DNA from: an uncultured Prevotellaceae bacterium
GTDB lineage: Bacteria; Bacteroidota; Bacteroidia; Bacteroidales; Bacteroidaceae
Assembly (NCBI GenBank): GCA_946624335.1
Contig: CAMOSA010000076.1
Coordinates: 1 to 10,950 of the forward strand
Direction: 5' to 3'
DNA: 10,950 bases
This document shows positions 4,462 to 10,950 of the stretch, piece by piece (position 1 is the stretch's first letter; each line of letters opens with the position of its first letter). Position numbers and translations under genes: made by a program. The notes beneath the pieces were generated by a model. It was not told the DNA's origin. It searched no databases and was given only the letters and a program-made list of their open reading frames with translations.

Positions 4462-5502
4462 CTATGCTCTATACTGCCTCAAGGCTCCGAGCAGCGTGTT
4501 GTTCTCTTCCGGCGTGCCGATGGTGATGCGCAGACAGTCGGCGCAGAGCTGGACGCGGGAACGGTTGCGCACGACGATGCCCCGGTCGATGAGGTAGTGG
4601 TAGATGCGGTCGGCATCGGTCATGCGAGCGAGGAAGAAGTTGGCGTCGGTGGGGTAGAGGGCCCGGCAGATGGGCAGCTCGGCGACGGCGGGCAAGAGGT
4701 GGTCGCGTTCATTGAGCAACGTGGCGCGCCAGAGGTTGATGCGCTGCGGGTCGTCCAGCATCTTCAGCGCTTGCTGCTGGGTCAGCAGGTTGACGTTGTA
4801 GGGGTATTTGACCTTGTTGAACAGGCCGATGATGTCTGCCGAGGCGAAGGCCATGCCGAGGCGTATGGCTGCTGAGGCCCACAGCTTGGAGAAGGTGTTG
4901 AGGACGATGAGGTTGGGGTAGCGATAGAGATCCATGCGGAAAGGCCGCAGGTCGTTGAAGTCGCTGTATGCCTCGTCGACGACGACGATGCCCTGGAAGG
5001 TCTCGATGACGCGTTCTATCTGGCGGCGGTCGAGGGCGTTGCCCGTCGGGTTGTTGGGCGAGCAGAGCCAGATGACCTTGGTATGGTCGTCGGTGGCGTC
5101 GAGCAGGCGGTCGGCGTCGAGCGTGAAGTCATCATTGAGCGGTACAGGCCGGTACTCGACGTCGTTGATGTCGGCCGACACGGCATACATCCCGTAGGTC
5201 GGACTGATGGCGACGACATTATCCTGCCGCGGCTCGCAGAAGACGCGGTAGACGAGGTCGATGGCCTCGTCGGAACCGTTGCCGAGGAAGATGTGGCTGG
5301 CGTCGACATCCTTGACGGCGGCGAGCTTCGCCTTCAGCTGCTCCTGCAAGGGATCGGGGTAGCGGTCGTAAGGCGCGTTGTAGGGGTTCTCGTTGGCGTC
5401 GAGGAAGACGCTGGCGGCACGTCCCTTGAACTCGTCGCGGGCACATGAATAAGGTGTCAGCGCACATATATTCTTACGTGTCAGTTCTTGTAGCGCTTTC
5501 AT
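4462..5502 (-). CDS. hisC: Histidinol-phosphate aminotransferase
   Basis: HisC is a PLP enzyme that transfers an amino group from glutamate to imidazole-acetol phosphate, giving histidinol phosphate (step 7). The 346-aa length is normal for the family (class I/II aminotransferase fold). Visible landmarks are LDANENP (34-40), LGNGSDEAID (73-82), CSPNNPTG (147-154), VVVDEAYSDF with Asp176 for the PLP nitrogen, and NTFSKLWASAAIRLG with the Schiff-base Lys206 and phosphate-binding Arg214. LRITIGT (324-330) carries the substrate-carboxylate Arg. The start codon overlaps the hisD stop as ATGA, which indicates translational coupling. The 64-nt gap to hisB holds a perfect hairpin. Nothing unusual in the coding sequence. 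Confidence 0.97.
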   Translation of the reverse strand: MKALQELTRKNICALTPYSCARDEFKGRAASVFLDANENPYNAPYDRYPDPLQEQLKAKLAAVKDVDASHIFLGNGSDEAIDLVYRVFCEPRQDNVVAISPTYGMYAVSADINDVEYRPVPLNDDFTLDADRLLDATDDHTKVIWLCSPNNPTGNALDRRQIERVIETFQGIVVVDEAYSDFNDLRPFRMDLYRYPNLIVLNTFSKLWASAAIRLGMAFASADIIGLFNKVKYPYNVNLLTQQQALKMLDDPQRINLWRATLLNERDHLLPAVAELPICRALYPTDANFFLARMTDADRIYHYLIDRGIVVRNRSRVQLCADCLRITIGTPEENNTLLGALRQYRA

Positions 5503-6815
5503 AGGCTCTGCAGTCTTAGGGTCATCGCACGTTTGTGGGCATCGAGGTGTTCGGCCTCGGCCATGAGCTCCACAGCAGGGCCGATGGCTCGCAGTCCCTC
5601 GGGTGTGATGTGCTGGTAGGTGATCTTGCGGCAGAAGGCGTCGAGGTTGACGCCGCTGTAGGCTGTGGCGTAGCCGTTGGTGGGCAGTGTGTGGTTGGTG
5701 CCTGAGGCGTAGTCGCCGGCACTCTCGGGTGTCAGGTGACCGATGAAGACGCTGCCGGCGTTGACGACGTCGGCGGCGAGCGCCTCGGCGTCGGCAGTCT
5801 CGAGGATGAGGTGCTCGGGGGCATAGCGGTTGGTGATGGCCATGGCCTCGGCAGATGATGCCACGAGCACGAGGCGTGAGTGACTGAGGGCAGCGGCGGC
5901 GATGTCATGGCGTGGCAGTTGCTGCAGCTGTCGCTGCACTTCGGCCTCGACGTCGGCGAGCAGCTGTTCGGACGTGGTCACGAGCAGCACCTGCGAGTCG
6001 ACACCGTGCTCGGCCTGTGAGAGCAGGTCGGCGGCGACGAAGGCGGCGTCGGCTGTCGCGTCGGCCACCACCTCCACCTCGCTCGGACCGGCGGGCATGT
6101 CGATGGCCACGTCGGCGAGTGATACGAGCTGCTTGGCACACTGGACGTACTGGTTGCCCGGTCCGAAGATCTTGCTGACCTTCGGTATGCTCTCGGTGCC
6201 GTAGGCCATGGCTCCGATGGCTTGCACGCCTCCTGTCTTGAAGACTTCGGCGACGCCGGCGATGCGTGCTGCCACGAGTATGGCAGGGTTTACGCTGCCG
6301 TCGCGCTGCGGCGGTGTGCACAGCACGATCTGCCGGCATCCGGCGATGCGGGCTGGCGTGGCAAGCATGAGTACGGTGGAGAACAGGGGTGCCGTGCCGC
6401 CGGGGATATAGAGTCCGACACGCTCGATGGCGACGCTGCGTTGCCAGCATCGCACGCCGGGTGCCGTCTGCACCTCGATGCCGGCATAGCGCTGCTCGGC
6501 ATGGAAGCGGGCGATATTGTCGTGGGCCAGCTGGAGGGCTTCTCTCAGCTCAGGGGCCACCAATGCCTCGGCGGCCTCGAACTCGGCTTCGGTGACGGCC
6601 AGCGGACTGGTGCCGGCCGACGCTCCGGGGTGTTGGGCGGCGCGGAGGTCGACGTGGTCGAACTGTTGCTCGTAGTCGAGGACGGCGCTGTCGCCCTCGG
6701 CCTTGACACGCGCCAAGACGGCGGCGACGGTGGCGGTGAGGTCCTGCGCATCCTTGGTCGGACGTGTGATGATCTCACGCAGCTCGGCTTCGCTCGGATA
6801 TTTGTATATCTTCAT
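5499..6815 (-). CDS. hisD: Histidinol dehydrogenase
   Basis: HisD oxidises L-histidinol to L-histidine through histidinal with two NAD+ (the last two steps); it is a zinc-dependent cytoplasmic dimer. The 438-aa length is typical. The zinc ligands of the family appear as Gln267 and His270 in LLSQAEHG, Asp368 in ESAGDYASG, and His423 in AEHLDAH. The catalytic Glu-His pair is in YAPEHL (Glu334, His335). The dinucleotide region shows YIPGGTAPLFSTVLM (136-150) and FGPGNQYV (217-224). It starts 7 nt after the hisG stop, and its TGA overlaps the hisC ATG. The alanine-rich, high-GC coding of this gene gives long antisense open frames, which I do not call. Confidence 0.97.
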   Translation of the reverse strand: MKIYKYPSEAELREIITRPTKDAQDLTATVAAVLARVKAEGDSAVLDYEQQFDHVDLRAAQHPGASAGTSPLAVTEAEFEAAEALVAPELREALQLAHDNIARFHAEQRYAGIEVQTAPGVRCWQRSVAIERVGLYIPGGTAPLFSTVLMLATPARIAGCRQIVLCTPPQRDGSVNPAILVAARIAGVAEVFKTGGVQAIGAMAYGTESIPKVSKIFGPGNQYVQCAKQLVSLADVAIDMPAGPSEVEVVADATADAAFVAADLLSQAEHGVDSQVLLVTTSEQLLADVEAEVQRQLQQLPRHDIAAAALSHSRLVLVASSAEAMAITNRYAPEHLILETADAEALAADVVNAGSVFIGHLTPESAGDYASGTNHTLPTNGYATAYSGVNLDAFCRKITYQHITPEGLRAIGPAVELMAEAEHLDAHKRAMTLRLQSL

Positions 6816-6822
6816 CTATTTA

Positions 6823-7683
6823 TTAAAGTATCATTTTCTCGATGGGTATGACCAGTATGCCCTGTGCGCCAAGGGCCTTGAGCTGCGAGATGACCTCCCA
6901 GAAGCGCTTCTCGTCGATGACGGTGTGCACGCTGTTCCATCCCGGCGTGGCGAGGGGCATGACGGTGGGGCTCTTGGCGCCGGGCAGCACGGCGATGATC
7001 TCTTCGAGGCGCTCGGTGGGCACGTTCATCAGCACATATTTCTTGTCCTCGGCCGCCTTGACGGCCTCGATGCGGAAGAGGAGGTCGTCGAGTATGGCAC
7101 GTTTCTGCTGTGAGAGTCTGCTGTTGGCGATGAGCAGCGCTTCGCTCTGCATGGCCACCTCGACCTCACGCAGGTTGTTGCTGACGAGCGTGCTGCCACT
7201 GCTGACGATGTCGAAGATGGCGTCGGCCAGTCCGATGCCCGGGCTGATCTCGACGGAGCCGGTGATGACGTGTATCTCGGCCTGCACACCATGCTTGTCG
7301 AGGAACGAGCGCAGGATGGCGGGGTAGCTGGTGGCTATCTTGCGGCCCTCGAACCACTGGACGCCAGGGTAGTCGATGCCCTTGGGGATGGCCAGCGAGA
7401 GGCGGCACTTGCTGAAGCCCAGACGACGGACAATGTCGGCCTGCTCGGCACGTTCGACGAACTCGTTCTCGCCGACGATGCCAAGGTCGGCCACACCCGT
7501 GGCCACGGACTGAGGTATGTCGTCGTCGCGCAGATAGAGGACTTCGACGGGGAAGTTGGGTGACTGCACCAACAACGTGCGCTTGCTCGACGGTATCTTG
7601 ATGCCGGCCTCGGCAAGCAGCGCCATGGTGTCCTCGAACAAGCGTCCCTTGGACTGCACGGCGATTCGTATCAATTCATTCAT
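6823..7683 (-). CDS. hisG: ATP phosphoribosyltransferase, long form
   Basis: HisG condenses ATP with PRPP, the first committed and feedback-inhibited step of histidine synthesis. At 286 aa this is the long form: a bilobal catalytic part (about 1-212) plus a C-terminal ACT-like regulatory domain (about 213-286, KKYVLMNVP... to GILVIPIEKMI) that binds histidine, so no HisZ partner is needed. Landmarks are SKGRLFEDT (11-19), LRDDDIPQSVATGVADLGIV (51-70), VITGSVE (139-145) and the PRPP loop DIVSSGSTLVSNN (158-170). It lies 39 nt after the DUF2264 gene with no clear promoter in the gap, so it is probably read from upstream or from a promoter inside that gene. No his leader peptide or attenuator is visible before it. 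Confidence 0.97.
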   Translation of the reverse strand: MNELIRIAVQSKGRLFEDTMALLAEAGIKIPSSKRTLLVQSPNFPVEVLYLRDDDIPQSVATGVADLGIVGENEFVERAEQADIVRRLGFSKCRLSLAIPKGIDYPGVQWFEGRKIATSYPAILRSFLDKHGVQAEIHVITGSVEISPGIGLADAIFDIVSSGSTLVSNNLREVEVAMQSEALLIANSRLSQQKRAILDDLLFRIEAVKAAEDKKYVLMNVPTERLEEIIAVLPGAKSPTVMPLATPGWNSVHTVIDEKRFWEVISQLKALGAQGILVIPIEKMIL

Positions 7684-7722
7684 TCTTGGTCTTGTATGTC
7701 TTTTGATGTTATGTTTGTGTGT

Positions 7723-9039
7723 TTATTCCCAATAGAGTTCCTGACGGTTGATGTTCCACTTGTGGTCCTTGGGGAAGTCGTCGCCCTCCCAAGCCTTCTT
7801 CGATGTCCATTTCTCGGGTGCGTCGGTCCAGAAGGGGTCGTCGGCAGGCAGGCCGAGGGGCATGAAGGCGAGTGATGTCATGTAGAGCGAACCGTTGTTT
7901 GTGTACCAGTCGGCGACGTTGGGGTGCGAGCCTACGAAGCCGATGGTGAGGTAGCCGTCCTCGGTGAAGTTGGTCTTGCCCTTACCTTCGAACATACGCT
8001 TCATGACGGCCGTGATGCCGGCACGTACCTGTCCGTTGGAGAGCTCCTTGGGCAGTGTCTTCTGCCAGGCTAGCATGGCCAGGGGCTGCAGCACGGCGAG
8101 GCGGTAGGGGATGGAACGTCCGACGACGGGGAATGTCCCTTCGGGCGAGATGAAGCGTTCGAGGATGACGCCGTACTTCTGCATACGCTCGGTAACGACG
8201 CCCAGACGGCTCTTGGCACCGTTGCGCTTGTCGCCGTGGGAACGGATGAGGTAGGTGTTGTTGGGCTGCTTGGCGGCAATCATCTGCAGGCACTCCGTGT
8301 ACATGGGCTGTATGACGAAGGCGTTGTAGTAGTCGAAGGCGAAGGAGGGGCCGTCGCTGTAGAGGCCGTCGCCGATGTACCATTCTTCGGCCTTGCTCAT
8401 GGCCATCTTGATGCGGAAGGCGTCATACTGTGCACCGGTATACATCAGGAACGACTCTTCCATGCCGACGAAGAGCAGCCAGTTGGTGTAGGGCGGGTCG
8501 TAGCGCCTCAATCCTTGCAACTCTTTGATATAACGTGCCTTGGTGAGCGAGTCGAGGGGCTCCCACAGCGCTTTGTAGCCACGGAAGAGGCTCTCCACGA
8601 CGTATGCGGCATCGACGAGTGTCTGTCCTCCGCTGGTCCATCCGAGGTAGTCGGGGCTCTCGGGGTCGACGGCGTTCTTGTAGGCTTTCAGCGCCCATTC
8701 ACGCAGCTGGCGTCGTTTCTGTCCCTCGGGGGTGTCGTCGTCGGGCAACGTCAGCCACGGTGCTATGCCGGCCATGAGGCGACCGAAACATTCCATGTAG
8801 GCGACCTTCTTGTCGCGGTTGTCCCACGTCGGTGACAGCTCGAGCTTCATGTTCTGCTGGAGTGTGCCGTTGGCCATGTTCTCCAGCACGGGGGCTGCCA
8901 TCGTATAGGCCAGCTCTGTCCAGTAGGCGCGGTCGCTTTGTCCGTCGCCGAGTGGGTTGGCCGGCTGCTTCTTGGTCTTGGCTGTGGCTGTGGCACAAGC
9001 GATGACCACGGCGCACAGGATGATCATGGTGCGTTTCAT
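7723..9039 (-). CDS. DUF2264 family secreted protein (possible glycoside hydrolase)
   Basis: A 438-aa protein with an N-terminal signal peptide (MKRTMIILCAVVIACATATA, likely cut near 20). It then shows the alpha-barrel-like sequence of DUF2264 (PF10022): GWTSGGQTLVDAAYVVESL (133-151), TNWLLFVGMEESF (185-197), YIGDGLYSDGPSFAFDYYNA (221-240), RFISPEGTFPVVGRSIPYR (295-313) and GFVGSHPNVADWY (367-379). As I recall, members of this family have been placed in CAZy GH154 with beta-glucuronidase-type activity. I cannot confirm that here, and the substrate is unknown. It probably acts in the periplasm or outside on glycans. It starts 4 nt after the DUF1573 gene and precedes hisG by 39 nt, an odd pairing of a polysaccharide-type enzyme with amino-acid synthesis. 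No SusC/D genes are nearby. Confidence 0.85.
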   Translation of the reverse strand: MKRTMIILCAVVIACATATAKTKKQPANPLGDGQSDRAYWTELAYTMAAPVLENMANGTLQQNMKLELSPTWDNRDKKVAYMECFGRLMAGIAPWLTLPDDDTPEGQKRRQLREWALKAYKNAVDPESPDYLGWTSGGQTLVDAAYVVESLFRGYKALWEPLDSLTKARYIKELQGLRRYDPPYTNWLLFVGMEESFLMYTGAQYDAFRIKMAMSKAEEWYIGDGLYSDGPSFAFDYYNAFVIQPMYTECLQMIAAKQPNNTYLIRSHGDKRNGAKSRLGVVTERMQKYGVILERFISPEGTFPVVGRSIPYRLAVLQPLAMLAWQKTLPKELSNGQVRAGITAVMKRMFEGKGKTNFTEDGYLTIGFVGSHPNVADWYTNNGSLYMTSLAFMPLGLPADDPFWTDAPEKWTSKKAWEGDDFPKDHKWNINRQELYWE

Positions 9040-9043
9040 AGGC

Positions 9044-9484
9044 TTATTCCTCTACTTCTCCTTCGATGGTCAGGCGTATCGTGGGGTGTGTCTTGGCGTT
9101 GGAGCGCACGGTGATGCCTTTCATGAAGCGTCCGATGCCCCCGGCCTTGCCGTTGTAAGTCACTTCGATCTGTCCCTTCTCGCCGGGCTTGATGGGATCC
9201 TTGGAGTAGCTGGGGATGGTGCATCCGCAGGTGGCGATGGCCTGGTGGATGACCAGGGGAGCGTCGCCGGTATTGGTGAAGGCGAAGACACACTTCACAG
9301 GTTCGGAGGCTGGGATTGTGCCGAAGTCGTGGGTGAGGGTCTCAAACTTGATTTCTGCTGCCTTGCCAGACTTGTTGTCGGCGGCGGCAGAGGTGACGTT
9401 GACGGTCTTTCGGGCAGGCGTCTGGGCCTGCATCAGTCCTGCACCTGCAACGAGGAGCAGCGCTGCGATAATGATTTTTTTCAT
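9044..9484 (-). CDS. DUF1573 domain secreted protein
   Basis: A 146-aa protein: signal peptide MKKIIIAALLLVAGAGLMQA, an Ala/Lys-rich linker to about residue 45, then one DUF1573 (PF07610) Ig-like domain. Family signatures are ETLTHDFGTIPASEPVK, FAFTNTGDAPLVI, ATCGCTIPSYSKDPIKPGEKG (the CGC at 86-88) and the closing TIRLTIEGEVEE. Such proteins are common exported Bacteroidetes proteins of unknown role. The open frame extends far upstream (to 9862), but the start at 9484 is clear because the signal peptide begins there and the upstream part lies antisense to the DUF4286 gene. It is the first gene of the minus-strand cluster and sits 4 nt before the DUF2264 gene, so the two are almost certainly co-transcribed. 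Confidence 0.9.
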   Translation of the reverse strand: MKKIIIAALLLVAGAGLMQAQTPARKTVNVTSAAADNKSGKAAEIKFETLTHDFGTIPASEPVKCVFAFTNTGDAPLVIHQAIATCGCTIPSYSKDPIKPGEKGQIEVTYNGKAGGIGRFMKGITVRSNAKTHPTIRLTIEGEVEE

Positions 9485-9536
9485 AATGATGATATGTTTT
9501 ATCGATGTTTGATAGCTGTGATACATAATTCGCGGG

Positions 9537-9544
9537 CAAAAATA
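9537..9544 (-). promoter_or_regulatory. Candidate -7 box for the DUF1573-DUF2264-his cluster
   Basis: On the minus strand 9544-9537 reads TATTTTTG, matching TAnnTTTG. Transcription would start near 9530, leaving a leader of about 45 nt before ATG 9484. I see no good TTTG box at the expected spacing upstream, so this is a half-supported call. Confidence 0.45.
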
Positions 9545-9619
9545 GCCCTTTTTCGTGAAACTTTGGGTATAGAAAGTGAAAAAATAAGTGAAAACGTCAT
9601 TTTTCTGCTTATAAATACC

Positions 9620-9627
9620 TACTTTTG
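9620..9627 (+). promoter_or_regulatory. -7 box right against the DUF4286 start codon
   Basis: TACTTTTG (9620-9627) matches TAnnTTTG, with only CACC between it and ATG 9632. The upstream box is weak (a T-rich run at 9599-9605). If used, the transcript would start at or next to the ATG. Confidence 0.55.
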
Positions 9628-9631
9628 CACC

Positions 9632-9943
9632 ATGATTCTCTATAATACTACTTATCAAATGCCCGTGGCGGATGCTCGTGACTTCGTCATCTGGGTGCAT
9701 CAGGTGATGCTTCCTCGTGTTCGTGAATTTGGTTATATGCAAAACGGTCGCCTCTCGCGCATCCTGTCTCACAAGGATGACGAGAGCGAGTGCTTTGCCT
9801 TGCAGTTTGAGGTCGAGAGTACGGCCCGACTGCATTATTGGTTTGTCAAACAGGGCAAGCAACTGGGCGAAGAGCTTCTGCGTGCCTTCGAGAACCGTGT
9901 CATCGGGTTCTCGACCATGATGGAAGTGATTGAGGAGGGTTGA
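9632..9943 (+). CDS. DUF4286 family protein
   Basis: A 103-aa cytoplasmic protein of a Bacteroidetes family (DUF4286, PF14114) with no assigned function. The start MILYNTTYQM fits the family opening (MIxYNxT), so ATG 9632 is preferred although the frame is open much further upstream. Family features include WVHQVMLPRVREFGYM, the central LSRILSHKDDESECFALQFE strand region, and the ending FENRVIGFSTMMEVIEE. The predicted fold is a small alpha/beta (ferredoxin-like) domain. Its stop codon lies within the first unit of a 7-bp tandem repeat, and ruvC follows 175 bp later on the same strand, a pairing I recall as recurrent in Bacteroidales. It is divergent from the DUF1573 gene. Confidence 0.85.
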   Translation: MILYNTTYQMPVADARDFVIWVHQVMLPRVREFGYMQNGRLSRILSHKDDESECFALQFEVESTARLHYWFVKQGKQLGEELLRAFENRVIGFSTMMEVIEEG

Positions 9944-10094
9944 GAGTTGAAAGTTGAAGGTTGAGAGTTGAGGGTTGAAAGTTGAAAGGTGAAAGTTGAA
10001 AGTTGAAAGTTGAGAGTTCTTCGCTGAGCGAAGCGAGCAAGCTCGAGCGGAAAGTTGATAGTTGAGAGTTGAAAGGTGAAAGTTGAAAGTTCTT
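9938..10094. repeat. Degenerate 7-bp tandem repeats, two blocks
   Basis: Block 1 (9938-10014) is eleven units of RGTTGAR-type sequence in strict 7-bp phase. Block 2 (10053-10094) is five such units plus a closing AGTTCTT. Both blocks end in the same AGTTCTT variant. They are separated by about 31 bp with two small hairpins (CTTCGC/GCGAAG at 10019-10033; CGAGC/GCTCG at 10034-10045). The antisense frame gives repetitive LSTFNFQ-like peptide, a known kind of false gene. The first unit includes the DUF4286 stop codon. Confidence 0.85.
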
Positions 10095-10118
10095 GGTCAG
10101 CTGTTGATAAAACAAATA

Positions 10119-10691
10119 ATGGAACAGAATTCGGCAGAAAAAATCATATTGGGTATTGACCCGGGCACGACCATCATGGGCTACGGCGTCATCAAAGTCG
10201 CCGGCCGTCATGCTGAGATGGTGACGATGGGTGTTATAGATCTTAGGAAATATGCTGACCACTACCTGAAGCTCGGTCGTATCTTCGAGCGTGTCACGGG
10301 TATCATCGAGAGCTATCTGCCCGACGAACTGGCTATCGAGGCTCCTTTCTTTGGCAAGAACGTACAGTCGATGCTCAAGCTGGGCCGCGCTCAGGGTGTG
10401 GCGATGGCCGCAGCCATCCATCGTCAAGTGCCCATCCATGAGTATGCTCCGATGCAGATCAAGATGGCCATCACGGGTAATGGCTCGGCGTCGAAGGAAC
10501 AGGTGGCCTATATGCTCAGACAGATGATGAAAATTCCTGACGAGGCCATGCTGCCATGGCTCGATGCTACCGACGGCCTGGCGGCCGCCTACTGTCATTT
10601 CATCGAGAGCTCACGCCCGACGGTAGCAGGCGGCGCCAAGTCGTGGAAGGACTTCGCGCGTAAAAACAAAGATAAGGTGCACGGCCTGTGA
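10119..10691 (+). CDS. ruvC: Holliday junction resolvase RuvC
   Basis: RuvC is the endonuclease that cuts Holliday junctions with RuvAB during recombination and repair, in the nucleoid. The 190-aa length is standard. The RNase H-like catalytic acids are all present: Asp14 in ILGIDPGTTIMGYG, Glu74 in LAIEAPFFGKNVQSMLKLGR, and Asp149 and Asp152 in WLDATDGLAAAYCH. The conserved YAPMQIKMAITGNGSASKEQV (109-129) is also there. I chose ATG 10119 rather than an in-frame ATG at 10083, because the latter lies in the repeat tract and would add 12 non-homologous residues. Ends 11 bp before the stop of a convergent gene. Confidence 0.96.
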   Translation: MEQNSAEKIILGIDPGTTIMGYGVIKVAGRHAEMVTMGVIDLRKYADHYLKLGRIFERVTGIIESYLPDELAIEAPFFGKNVQSMLKLGRAQGVAMAAAIHRQVPIHEYAPMQIKMAITGNGSASKEQVAYMLRQMMKIPDEAMLPWLDATDGLAAAYCHFIESSRPTVAGGAKSWKDFARKNKDKVHGL

Positions 10692-10702
10692 TGAGCCTTG
10701 GG

Positions 10703-10950
10703 TTACTTCATTAATATCTTCTTCCCCTCCGTGATGAGGACACCTTTTTGTCCTTTTGACGCAATCGTTCCATTCAGTGTATACCTGTAGGATGTCCTGT
10801 CTGTGCTGCCAGGCTTCAACGATCGTATGCCTGTGGCGCTGTCGAAGGTTTCCACGCGTATAGTGCCTGTGAGGCGGCTGATGTGGTCCTCGCCATCGAT
10901 GGCTTTGCCGAGGATGTAGAGGCCATTGTAGCGGCTGGCCGCTCCGTAGT
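10703..10950 (-). CDS. C-terminal part of a probable secreted protein (partial)
   Basis: The window cuts the gene; only the last 82 codons or so are visible, ending with TAA at 10703-10705. The sequence reads YNGLYILGKAIDGEDHISRL, a beta-rich stretch with TIRVETFDSATGIRSLKPG, then YRYTLNGTIASKGQKGVLI and TEGKKILMK. The ending, LNG...KGVLIxxGKKIxxK, is in the style of the Bacteroidetes type IX secretion sorting tail (TIGR04183-like), and also like the tails at 1510-1590 and 2150-2222. The protein is therefore probably exported and cell-surface or secreted; its main domain lies outside the window. It converges on ruvC with an 11-bp gap and no visible terminator between them. Confidence 0.7.
   Translation of the reverse strand, partial: YGAASRYNGLYILGKAIDGEDHISRLTGTIRVETFDSATGIRSLKPGSTDRTSYRYTLNGTIASKGQKGVLITEGKKILMK

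Noticed and set aside
6222..6851. Long plus-strand open frame opposite hisD (also 5902-6204 and minus-strand 5905-6450)
   Set aside because: These are shadows of hisD in other frames; the Ala/Arg/Ser-rich products lack motifs.
7684..7722. His leader peptide or attenuator before hisG
   Set aside because: The gap is only 39 nt, with no run of His codons and no terminator hairpin.
8236..8835. 199-codon plus-strand frame opposite the DUF2264 gene
   Set aside because: Antisense shadow. The DUF2264 frame has a signal peptide and family motifs over its whole length.
8957..9631. Upstream extension of the DUF4286 frame
   Set aside because: It overlaps the DUF1573 gene in antisense; family members begin at MIxYN, which is at 9632.
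9485..9862. Upstream extension of the DUF1573 frame
   Set aside because: It lies antisense to DUF4286, and the signal peptide starts at 9484.
9938..10094. Possible CRISPR array
   Set aside because: Units are 7 bp and contiguous, with no spacers of CRISPR length and no cas genes.
9900..10598. 232-codon minus-strand frame with repeated LSTFNFQ-like peptide
   Set aside because: It is translated 7-bp tandem repeat plus the antisense of ruvC.
1..10950. tRNA or rRNA genes
   Set aside because: I looked for T-loop GGTTCGAATCC-like and conserved rRNA strings on both strands and saw none.

Overview
The window looks like a chromosomal piece of a Bacteroidales bacterium, most likely Prevotellaceae. 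The signs are Bacteroidetes-type promoter boxes (TTTG / TAnnTTTG) with no Shine-Dalgarno sequences, a bifunctional hisB and a long-form hisG in one compact his operon, Bacteroidetes families DUF4286, DUF1573 and DUF2264, C-terminal tails of the type IX secretion (sorting-signal) style, and dispersed heptamer and palindrome repeats.

Bases 1-3320 are an AT-richer accessory stretch of repeats and gene debris. It holds a degenerate dispersed hairpin repeat (about 84-290); a roughly 910-bp element-like block (325-1234) with complementary ends and a central array of short hairpins (591-843); two copies of a 196-bp direct repeat (1519-1714 and 2151-2346), each carrying the last codons of a surface-protein sorting tail plus a downstream 19-bp inverted repeat; the 5' remnant of an AAA-type ATPase gene run into the 3' remnant of a surface-protein gene; a probable 3' scrap of an IS66-type transposase; and a 55-bp direct repeat at both edges (1-55 and 3257-3311). 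Two small genes in this debris look alive: a 61-aa protein of the 'MKxTYIxP' type (2370-2555) and a 45-aa protein (2824-2961) with its own promoter and a very strong terminator.

Bases 3327-9484 are GC-richer and carry six tightly packed minus-strand genes. In transcription order they are a DUF1573 lipo/secreted protein, a DUF2264 protein, hisG, hisD, hisC and hisB. Spacings are 4, 39, 7, -4 and 64 nt. HisG starts histidine synthesis and is the feedback-controlled step, HisB does the dehydratase and phosphatase steps, HisC the transamination and HisD the final two oxidations. The other his genes (hisI/E, A, F, H) are not in the window.

Bases 9485-9631 are a divergent promoter region. To its right, on the plus strand, lie a DUF4286 protein (9632-9943), a 7-bp tandem-repeat tract (9938-10094) and ruvC (10119-10691). 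The window ends inside a convergent minus-strand gene whose visible end is again a sorting-signal-like tail (10703-10950).

The strongest leads for something undescribed are the hairpin array inside the element-like block, the self-contained small-protein transcription unit at 2765-3088, and the duplicated sorting-tail cassette. I see no complete defence, CRISPR or phage system.
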